Positions 56,840 through 64,000 of a DNA stretch of 64,000 nucleotides are shown here, piece by piece. How positions within the stretch are numbered: the stretch's first letter is position 1; each line of letters begins with the position of its first letter. Source of the stretch: Raphanus sativus (Eukaryota; Streptophyta; Magnoliopsida; Brassicales; Brassicaceae); assembly GCF_000801105.2 (NCBI RefSeq), contig NC_079517.1, positions 22,701,579 to 22,765,578 of the forward strand. Direction: 5' to 3'. Under the pieces are notes generated by a model. It was not told the origin of the DNA. It was given only the letters and a program-made list of their open reading frames with translations, and made no database searches. A program made the position numbers and the translations under genes.

Positions 56840-57299
56840 TTCAGCATCTTCTTCTGGCTTCAATCTTTCGTTGTTTGATTGAAATGTATATTGTGTTTTT
56901 CTGTAACACATATCATTATATTCTGATTTCTGACCCCACAGCTTGCCTTTAGTGTTTCAGTCTATTCTTTTTTTTCTTTCTCTTTTCTTGTAATTTTCGG
57001 TCTGGGTTAAAAGATAACAATCTGATTTTCTTGTGATCTTATGGTGTATGTAAAAATTGATATTTTTTTGTTTGTTGTGGATCATTTTTTTTAGTGTATC
57101 AAATCAATAACTATCTAGAAATAAATAAATTATCAACTCTGTTTTTATAATCATCACTACTTATTTTATTATTTATAGATCTTTCTTGATAGACTGTACA
57201 TGTTTGTTGAATCTTATTCGAAAAAGAAAACACTGTAAAAGATATTATGGTAGGCATCTGATGCATGTCCAAATTTAAGAGGCTGGTCCACGATGTAAA
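56840..57299 (+). other. 3' flank of the DUF3133 gene up to the copia insertion
   Basis: 3' UTR and AT-rich spacer. 57295-57299 (GTAAA) is the left target duplication of the copia element. Confidence 0.6.
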
Positions 57300-57436
57300 T
57301 ATTGGGATAACTACAACTATATCTAGATAACTATGCTTTATGTTTAGTCCTTATCAACTTAGGATATTCTGCTTGTATAAATACTTGGCTATTGCCGTAC
57401 TAATAACACAACACTTTCATATTACAAACGATTTCA
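57300..57436 (+). repeat. 5' LTR of the copia element (137 bp)
   Basis: TATTGGGATAACTACAAC...ACGATTTCA, containing TATAAATA at 57376-57383 as the likely promoter. Confidence 0.95.
57376..57383 (+). promoter_or_regulatory. TATA box in copia 5' LTR
   Basis: TATAAATA followed about 30 bases later by the TAATAACACAACAC region where transcription probably starts. Confidence 0.7.
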
Positions 57437-57448
57437 TGGTATCAGAGC
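57437..57448 (+). other. Primer-binding site of the copia element
   Basis: TGGTATCAGAGC directly after the LTR, complementary to initiator Met tRNA. Confidence 0.95.
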
Positions 57449-57515
57449 AAAAGATCCCAAAACCCTAATTTTTTTTTTTTCTCTACCAAATCGTGTTTCT
57501 TGATCACCAAGAAAC

Positions 57516-60500
57516 ATGGCTGAAACAACTTCAACGTTGTCTTCTACCTCTGCACCTACGGCATCTCTATCTAACATCAATGATCCTTACTACCTACACC
57601 CCTCAGACAACCCTGGAGCTCTAATCACTTCTGTTTTGCTTCGCGGAGATAACTATACAGAGTGGGCAACCGAACTCTCTAACTCAATTCAAGCAAAGCG
57701 GAAGTTTGGTTTCATCAATGGAACTATTCCTAAACCTACGACAGAACCAGATCTATCTCGTTGGCAAGCTACAAACTCTATGTTAGTCGGCTGGATCAGA
57801 ACTTCAATAGATCCTAAGATCAGATCAACTGTCTCTTTCGTCCCCGATGCTCATAAATTATGGGATACTCTTCAACGACGGTTTTCTGTTAAGAATGGAG
57901 TTCGTGTTCATCAGATTCGTGATGAAATCAACACTTGTCAGCAGAATGGACAGACTGTGATCGAGTATTATGGTCGTTTAACAAAGCTCTGGGAGGAACT
58001 AGACAATCTAACCACTACTCGGGCCTGCACGTGTGAAGCTTCCGCTGACATCGAGAAGGAAAAAGAGGAGATCCGAGTTCACAAGTTCCTGTTTGGACTT
58101 GATGAATCACGGTTCAGAAATATAAGGTCTCAAATAATTGATGAAGATCCCTTACCTGACATCAACAATGTCTATTCCAGAGTCATACGAGAGGAGCAAC
58201 ACAACAATGCAGCCCGCTCTAAGGATCTCAAAACAGAGGCTATCGGTTTTCACACACAGATTGATACTACCAAAACAGAGCCTCTACAGTCAGCCTCAGT
58301 TGTTGCTCGGTTTCGTGATCCAAACAGAACTTGCACTCACTGTTCTCGTAAGGGTCATGACAATACTGAGTGCTTTCTCATTCATGGATATCCAGATTGG
58401 TGGCTAGAACAGAAGAATGCGTCTGGATCTTCGTCTGGCTCCTCACAGCGAGGAAGAGGAGGACGTTCATCTAATAGCAACCGTGGTCGTGGCCGTTCTA
58501 ATTCTGCTAGAGCTGTCTCACATAACGCTACCTCTACTCCTCAACTCAATGATCCGATTGGCCAGATTACTCAACTCCTTCAACTACTTCAAAACTCCAA
58601 ATCATCGATTTCTACAGAGAAACTTTCGGGTAAACCAACTTTAAAAGATGTCATTATTGACACTGGCGCTTCTCACCATATGACTGGTGACTTATCTCTC
58701 CTTACCGATGTTCTTGAGATCATTCCATCCTCGGTGAAATTTCCCAATGGTCGATGTTCTCAAGCAAACAAAAAGGGCACATTGGTTCTTAGCGAGCATT
58801 ACTTTCTGAAAGATGTCTTATATGTTCCCGACTTTAACTGCACTCTCATCTCTGTTTCGCAACTACTTAAACAGACCGGCTGTATTGCCATATTTACTGA
58901 TACTCTTTGTGTGTTGCAGGACCGTTTTACGAAGACCCTGATTGGAACGGGTGAAGAACGTGAGGGGGTTTACTACTTTACTGGGGTCACTGCTGCACGA
59001 GTACATCGGTCTGCGTTGAAGAACTCTTCTACATCAGAACTATGGCATCGACGGCTCGGACACCCATCTTCTAGAGTTTTATCAGCTTTACCTGTTTTAG
59101 ATAATATGGTGTTTGATTCAGTGTCTTGTGAGATTTGTTTTCGTGCCAAACAGACACGCCAAGTTTTTAATGAAAGTTCGAATAAAGCTTCTGCACCTCT
59201 CTCTTTAATTCACTGTGATATTTGGGGACCCTATAGAACTACCTCTTCTTCTGGTGCACGTTACTTTCTTACCATCGTAGACGATTTCTCTCGCGCAGTT
59301 TGGACCTATCTAATGTTGGAGAAATCGGAAGTAGCACAACTCCTTCGTGAGTTTGTAGCTCTGGCTGAAAGACAATTTGGTCAGCAAGTTAAAACTATAC
59401 GGACAGATAATGGCACAGAATTTCTAGTCCTCAGACCATATTTTCGACAACTTGGCATTGAGCATCAAACATCTTGTGTTGATACACCTCAACAGAATGG
59501 GCGGGTTGAAAGAAAGCATCGCCACATTCTAAACGTAGCTCGAGCATGTCTCTTCCAAGCACGCTTGCCTGTTTCGTTTTGGGGAGAGAGTATTCTTACT
59601 GCTGCTCATCTTATAAACCGAACGCCTAGTCAGGTTCTAAATGGGAAAACGCCTTATGAACTCCTATTTGGAAAGCGACCTGACTTTGATAAGCTCCGAG
59701 TATTTGGTTGCCTATGCTACTCTCACCACAAAGCGAGGGATAAAGACAAGTTTGGAGATCGGAGTCGCAAGTGTATCTTTGTAGGTTATCCTTATGGGAA
59801 GAAGGCATGGCGTCTTTATGATCTCAATACACATGATTTCTTTGAAAGCAGAGATGTAGTGTTCTCTGAACAAAACTTTCCGGGTGTTGACTCTACTGAG
59901 TATGTTACTCCGCCACTTAATATCCATGATCCCACTATTGATGACTGGTTATTACCACCTGCAGACTTCAGGGGGAGCTCGTCCTCTCCTCCTGTGGAAG
60001 AACACACTACACTACCTCCGTGTGTCCCTCCTATTACTCCTACTACTCCATCTCCCACCCCTGTTATCTCGCCAGTTCCTACTCATGCGACAGAGTCACT
60101 ACCTTCTCCTCCTACATCTGCTCCTTCTTCTCCACCTCGTGATTCACTTCCTTCGTCTGAAATTGTGTCCTCTGGCTCTCCGGGACTACCAGAGATACTT
60201 GGTCGTGGACACCGGCAACGAACTCCATCTATACTACTTAAAGACTATGTGACTCACTCTGTTTCGACAAACCCCTCTCACGTTCTCTCCTCTACTGATC
60301 ATGGGTCCTCTCCAACGGTCTCAGGTATGACTCCATACCCTATATCATGCTATGTCTCTGACCACTTATTTTCAGACTCACACAAAGTTTTCATGGCTGC
60401 TATAATCAATGATGATGTGCCTAAGAGTTTTAAAGAAGCCGTCAAACACAAAGAATGGAATGATGCTATGTTTACAGAGGTTGACGCCTTTGAAGCTACA

Positions 60501-61949
60501 GACACTTGGGACGTCACTGATCTTCCTCCTGGTAGGACTGCACTCGGCAACCAATGGCTCTATTCTAACAAGTATGATGCGTTTGGTAACTTGGAGCGAC
60601 GTAAAGCCCGTCTAGTCGTTCTTGGCAATCATCAGAAAGCAGGTGAAGATTTCAGTGATACCTTTGCTCCGGTGGCTAAATTAACTACGGTTCGTATCAT
60701 CCTCAAGCTTGCAGCGATGGAGAATTGGATAGTACACCAGATGGATGTTAGTAACGCATTCTTACATGGTGACCTCGACGAGGAAATATATATGAGGCTT
60801 CCGCAAGGTTTCACGTGTTCTGAACCTAATAAAGTCTGTCGTTTAAAGAAATCTCTTTATGGCCTTCGCCAAGCTCCCCGGTGTTGGTACTCGAAGCTCA
60901 GTAACGCCCTCGAAGAATTTGGCTTCTCACACGAGTACGCCGATCATTCCTTGTTCTCTAAGGTACGAGGTTCTGTCTGCATTCACATTTTGGTGTACGT
61001 GGATGACTTCGTCATTGCTTCTAATAATGCTGCTGCCTTACAAGAATTCAAAGATTATCTTAAGAAGTGCTTTCGAATGAAAGATCTTGGCAAATTGAAG
61101 TACTTTCTTGGCTTCGAGGTGGCTCGCAATGCTACTGGTTTCTATATTTCTCAGCGCAAATATGCTCTAGACATTGTCGCCGAGACCGGCTTGCTAGGTG
61201 CAAAGCCTTCCTCTGTCCCTGTTGAACTTAATCATCAGCTTGGTCGCGCCAAAGGTCCTTTGGCCAACGCTACTCAGTATCGTCGTCTTGTCGGACGGTT
61301 GATATATCTGACTAATACTCGCCCTGATTTGGGCTACATTGTCCATATTTTATCTCAGTTTATGCAGGCTCCACTCTTGCCTCATTGGGAGGCGGCCTTG
61401 CGAGTGGTTCGGTATCTTAAAGGTACGCCTGGTCAGGGAATTTTTCTCAAGGCTGATGATGATCTCCAAGTCAGTATCTACTGTGACTCCGACTGGTCTT
61501 CTTGCCCAAGCTCTCGACGGTCTTTAAGTGCTTATATTACCTTCATTGGTGCCTCTCCTGTATCGTGGAAGACTAAGAAGCAGGATGTGGTCTCTCTCTC
61601 TTCCGCTGAAGCAGAGTATCGTGCAATGTCTAATGCAGTCAAGGAACTCAAGTGGCTCAAGGGTCTTCTACAATCATTTGGTTATTCTCACTCGTCTCCT
61701 ATGAAGCTTTTCTGTGACAGTAAATCGGCACTTTATATTGCTTCGAATCCGGTGTTTCATGAGCGCACCAAACACATTGAGCGTGATTGTCACCATGTCC
61801 GCGATGCTTTGAAGTCAAAACTCATCACTACCGAACACGTTTCCTCCAAGAATCAACTAGCAGACGTCCTTACTAAAGCTCTTCCGCGCCCACAATTTGA
61901 TAACTTGATGTCCAAGTTGGCTGTTCGGAATCTCACACTTCCAACTTGA
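57516..61949 (+). CDS. Ty1/copia Gag-Pol polyprotein, intact (1477 aa)
   Basis: Single frame. Gag begins with the copia-type N-terminus (LLRGDNYTEWATELSN near 49-64) and ends in a zinc knuckle C273-x2-C276-x4-H281-x4-C286. Protease DTGAS starts at D382. The integrase zinc domain starts at WHRRLGH (H511) and the core has D568, D631 and E665, with the GKTPYELLFGKRPD segment following. Reverse transcriptase has YVDD (1161-1164) after the QMDVSNAFLHGDL motif. RNase H has YCDSDW (about 1322) and SSAEAEYRAM. Order PR-IN-RT-RH is diagnostic of Ty1/copia; the Gag and integrase style suggests the Ale lineage, less certainly. A Ser/Pro-rich linker (about 830-900) separates integrase from RT. ORFs in other frames are shadows. 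Confidence 0.97.
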   Translation: MAETTSTLSSTSAPTASLSNINDPYYLHPSDNPGALITSVLLRGDNYTEWATELSNSIQAKRKFGFINGTIPKPTTEPDLSRWQATNSMLVGWIRTSIDPKIRSTVSFVPDAHKLWDTLQRRFSVKNGVRVHQIRDEINTCQQNGQTVIEYYGRLTKLWEELDNLTTTRACTCEASADIEKEKEEIRVHKFLFGLDESRFRNIRSQIIDEDPLPDINNVYSRVIREEQHNNAARSKDLKTEAIGFHTQIDTTKTEPLQSASVVARFRDPNRTCTHCSRKGHDNTECFLIHGYPDWWLEQKNASGSSSGSSQRGRGGRSSNSNRGRGRSNSARAVSHNATSTPQLNDPIGQITQLLQLLQNSKSSISTEKLSGKPTLKDVIIDTGASHHMTGDLSLLTDVLEIIPSSVKFPNGRCSQANKKGTLVLSEHYFLKDVLYVPDFNCTLISVSQLLKQTGCIAIFTDTLCVLQDRFTKTLIGTGEEREGVYYFTGVTAARVHRSALKNSSTSELWHRRLGHPSSRVLSALPVLDNMVFDSVSCEICFRAKQTRQVFNESSNKASAPLSLIHCDIWGPYRTTSSSGARYFLTIVDDFSRAVWTYLMLEKSEVAQLLREFVALAERQFGQQVKTIRTDNGTEFLVLRPYFRQLGIEHQTSCVDTPQQNGRVERKHRHILNVARACLFQARLPVSFWGESILTAAHLINRTPSQVLNGKTPYELLFGKRPDFDKLRVFGCLCYSHHKARDKDKFGDRSRKCIFVGYPYGKKAWRLYDLNTHDFFESRDVVFSEQNFPGVDSTEYVTPPLNIHDPTIDDWLLPPADFRGSSSSPPVEEHTTLPPCVPPITPTTPSPTPVISPVPTHATESLPSPPTSAPSSPPRDSLPSSEIVSSGSPGLPEILGRGHRQRTPSILLKDYVTHSVSTNPSHVLSSTDHGSSPTVSGMTPYPISCYVSDHLFSDSHKVFMAAIINDDVPKSFKEAVKHKEWNDAMFTEVDAFEATDTWDVTDLPPGRTALGNQWLYSNKYDAFGNLERRKARLVVLGNHQKAGEDFSDTFAPVAKLTTVRIILKLAAMENWIVHQMDVSNAFLHGDLDEEIYMRLPQGFTCSEPNKVCRLKKSLYGLRQAPRCWYSKLSNALEEFGFSHEYADHSLFSKVRGSVCIHILVYVDDFVIASNNAAALQEFKDYLKKCFRMKDLGKLKYFLGFEVARNATGFYISQRKYALDIVAETGLLGAKPSSVPVELNHQLGRAKGPLANATQYRRLVGRLIYLTNTRPDLGYIVHILSQFMQAPLLPHWEAALRVVRYLKGTPGQGIFLKADDDLQVSIYCDSDWSSCPSSRRSLSAYITFIGASPVSWKTKKQDVVSLSSAEAEYRAMSNAVKELKWLKGLLQSFGYSHSSPMKLFCDSKSALYIASNPVFHERTKHIERDCHHVRDALKSKLITTEHVSSKNQLADVLTKALPRPQFDNLMSKLAVRNLTLPT

Positions 61950-61956
61950 GGGGGAG
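61946..61956 (+). other. Polypurine tract of the copia element
   Basis: The purine-rich GAGGGGGAG directly precedes the 3' LTR and overlaps the polyprotein stop region. Confidence 0.85.
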
Positions 61957-62093
61957 TATTGGGATAACTACAACTATATCTAGATAACTATGCTTTATGT
62001 TTAGTCCTTATCAACTTAGGATATTCTGCTTGTATAAATACTTGGCTATTGCCGTACTAATAACACAACACTTTCATATTACAAACGATTTCA
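61957..62093 (+). repeat. 3' LTR of the copia element (137 bp)
   Basis: By eye identical to the 5' LTR over its whole length. Followed by the target duplication GTAAA (62094-62098). Confidence 0.95.
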
Positions 62094-62721
62094 GTAAAGA
62101 TTTACAACTTCATGGGGGTCCAACATTTACGTCTAATTTATTCAGTATGGGTCTCATATTATGTACCCATACACCATGCATTAAAAATTTGATGCGTATT
62201 TACTTCTACTATTTTGTATTTACATTTTTTAATTAGAATTTCAATTTAAATTCGATATTTTTGTTATATGTTTACAAATCTATATTAATATTATACAGAG
62301 GACTTAAACGTTAAACACCTATTTTTTTGTCGGCTATTTGATTGTTTACCCAATACATTTGTAGGCATAAATTGTATAAGGTAAACCACATTTGTAAGCA
62401 AAAATTGTGTAAGGTATAAGCAGTGTAGTTTTTAGTTGGAAAACAATAATCAGATCTCAAAAAAAAGAAAACAATAATCAGATCTTTGCAAATGACATTT
62501 GTTCTACAAAAAAACGAGTAATTTAGTTTACAGTATTATTAGAAGGTCTTACAAAAACTAATACTACAAATGACTTTGAATTCAAAAAAAAAAACACCCT
62601 GTCATTGTTTACCAGGAAGCTCCTAGCTTTCATCAACAACCAAAAAAACTCCAAGAAAGCTAATACAAACAATTCAATACCTTCCAAAAGCAACACTCCT
62701 CTCAAGAGTTCACACATTCAC
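62094..62721 (+). other. Spacer and leader upstream of the TBL gene
   Basis: Short direct repeats (AAATTGT(A/G)TAAGGTA at about 62370/62405; AACAATAATCAGATCT at 62443/62470). The open frame upstream of the chosen TBL start (from 62605) begins at a non-ATG codon and is probably leader. Confidence 0.5.
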
Positions 62722-63630
62722 ATGGATAGATTGAGATCACTGTCGAAGAAGATGAAGATCGAAGGAAATCCATTTGGTAACTCCTCTCACCAACGCAATC
62801 AAATATTCCTCAACTTCGTCGCCTTCTTCCTTCTCGTCGGTCTCACTTACCGTTTCATCATCACCGATTCCACCGGCTCTCTGATTGCACAAGTAAGAAC
62901 CTCGCCGGCAGAACCTTCCGGTCTCACTGCCTCAGTTGCTCAAGCTCCAGCCCCCGTTTATTCCCCAGTCAACATCACTGCTGCTTCACAAAATGGTAAG
63001 AGATGAGGATCTTTCTTTGTAATATAATATAATTATCCAAAGACGTAAAAGATCCAAATCATTGAACCTCTGTTTGTAGTTTCCACAAAGTGTGACATCT
63101 TTACGAGGAACTGGGTACCAGACCCATCGGGTCCTGTCTACACAAACATCTCTTGTCGTCGTCATATCCAAGAACACCAGAACTGCTTGAAGAACGGACG
63201 CCCAGATTCTAATTACCTTCTCTGGAGATGGAAGCCTCGCGACTGCGATCTCCCCAGGTTAGATCCAGACCACTTTTTCCACAGAATGAGGAACAAATGG
63301 TGGGCCTTCATCGGCGATTCAATCTCTCGTAACCACGTCCAATCCTTCCTCTGCATTCTCTCTCAGGAGTTCCGTAAGACCCAAGAAGAAAAAGAAGATG
63401 GTTCCAAGGCTAGCATTGCGTTACTTGGCACTACTTCAATGTCGCTTCTCCGACCAGATGGACATCCCGGACCGTACCGGTATCCGAATCCTTTCTCTGG
63501 GATGAAGATCAGGGATCCGGTTCATGTTCAGAATGATTGTCTTCACTGGTGCTTGCCCGGTCCGATTGATTCCTGGAATGATCTTATGGTGGAGGTCATG
63601 CTTAACCGGGAGATTGATAACAAGAGTTAG
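62722..63630 (+). CDS. TBL (trichome birefringence-like) O-acetyltransferase family gene with in-frame internal deletion
   Basis: Exons 62722-62995 and 63080-63630 give 274 aa. Start MDRLRSLSKK is the first ATG in frame; Met11 (MKIEGN) is an alternative. Residues about 26-47 are a membrane anchor (IFLNFVAFFLLVGLTYRFII), then a Pro/Ala stem and the PC-esterase/TBL domain beginning CDIFTRNWVPDPSGP. The catalytic GDS is at 170-172 (FIGDSISRNHVQSF) and the DxxH motif at D244/H247 (DCLHWCLPGPIDSWND). TBLs are Golgi polysaccharide O-acetyltransferases, about 400-450 aa. Normally about 250 residues separate GDS and DxxH; here it is 73. After CILSQ the frame jumps to a segment near the domain end (LLRPDGHPGPYRYPNP), so about 170 residues of the core are gone. 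Likely non-catalytic. Nearest relatives by memory are TBL25/TBL26. Confidence 0.82.
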
Positions 63631-64000
63631 CTTCTATTTCCTTGTGTTTCTTTGTAATTAGTTATTTTTGTTTTTCTAAAAGCCCATTAATTCGATGTTG
63701 GGACCTAGTGTGGGTCCAACTACAAGCCTGTGTCGTTCATTCTTTCCGCTTTTGCTTCTTTCTTTCTTGTGTGCAATCATTAAGGGATGCCAATTCTGAG
63801 CCAAAAACTATTTGTAGGTCGTGTACACAACTTTTAACTTGTTAGGATGTATTCTTTTGTTAGAATACAATTCATTTTTCTGTGGTTTATATATTTCAAC
63901 TTTTGTCATTAAAAAAATCTCTATTTGAATCACTTTTGTTATTAAAATATTGGGTTAATGTGGTGAATATAAGTGCAAACCCAATAGTCAAGCAAAACAC
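63631..64000 (+). other. 3' flank of the TBL gene
   Basis: T-rich 3' UTR and spacer; the ORF at 63642-63845 has no recognisable domain. Confidence 0.5.

Larger units (their letters stand above)
57300..62093 (+). mobile_element. Full-length Ty1/copia LTR retrotransposon (4794 bp), apparently recent
   Basis: 137-bp LTRs at both ends look identical base for base. The 5-bp target duplication GTAAA is perfect (57295-57299, 62094-62098). PBS, polypurine tract and one uninterrupted polyprotein gene are present. The LTRs start TATTGGG rather than the usual TGTTGGG and end TTTCA. The lack of LTR divergence, stops and frameshifts points to very recent insertion and possible activity. Inserted between the DUF3133 and TBL genes. 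Confidence 0.95.

Noticed and set aside
63642..63845. 67-aa ORF after the TBL gene
   Set aside because: Lies in the T-rich 3' flank; Phe/Ser/Cys-rich by composition.

Overview
This is plant nuclear DNA, almost certainly from a Brassicaceae species close to Brassica. Genes have short GT-AG introns and spacers are very AT-rich. Ordinary genes read as close relatives of Arabidopsis OSM34 (osmotin, At4g11650), GPX6 (At4g11600), an RRN3 Pol I factor, a DUF3133 zinc-ribbon protein beside a TBL25/26-type acetyltransferase (pairs At4g01090/At4g01080 or At1g01440/At1g01430), and a relic of a cysteine-rich receptor kinase (CRK cluster near At4g11500). Most of the 64 kb is transposon sequence. No prokaryotic features are expected and none were seen.

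Layout. 1-8.4 kb is nested retroelement debris: a DUF4283/zinc-knuckle ORF running off the left edge, the 3' end of a Ty3/gypsy chromovirus with a 2.1 kb LTR, and on the minus strand an LTR-PBS-gag unit whose single gag-like ORF carries a duplicated AT-hook/Gag module. 9.2-10.0 kb holds an intronless 251-aa gene I cannot assign. 10.86-12.74 kb is a nine-exon RRN3-like gene that has lost its middle exons but keeps its frame. 13-21.5 kb is a cluster of Helitrons with hAT insertions, one hAT having perfect 8-bp target duplications. 23.4-24.6 kb is OSM34.

About 24.9-34.8 kb is one large Mutator-like element of VANDAL/KI type with two convergent genes: a DUF1985 plus Ulp1-protease gene (+) and a MURA transposase (-). 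All its introns and spacers are packed with a short motif, GGCTGAGTTA or its complement, about 120 copies by eye. This resembles the arrays that VANDAL-encoded VANC anti-silencing proteins recognise in Arabidopsis, but with a different motif, and is the most interesting system here. Both genes carry point lesions.

35-49 kb is mostly AT-rich repeat: two Helitrons, a large inverted duplication, an RPA70-like fragment beside a Helitron terminus, a second region with its own short motif (TTAGCSGTTAAC-like), and a LINE 3' end. GPX6 lies at 49.4-50.9 kb (-), then a LINE fragment, the CRK relic, the DUF3133 gene (54.8-56.8 kb), a full-length Ty1/copia element with identical LTRs and one uninterrupted 1477-aa polyprotein (57.3-62.1 kb), and a TBL-family gene with an in-frame internal deletion (62.7-63.6 kb).

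The host genes do not form a pathway; OSM34 (defence/osmotic stress) and GPX6 (peroxide detoxification) are stress genes that are also near neighbours in Arabidopsis. All gene models were built by eye from splice signals and remembered family sequence; no alignment or database search was run.
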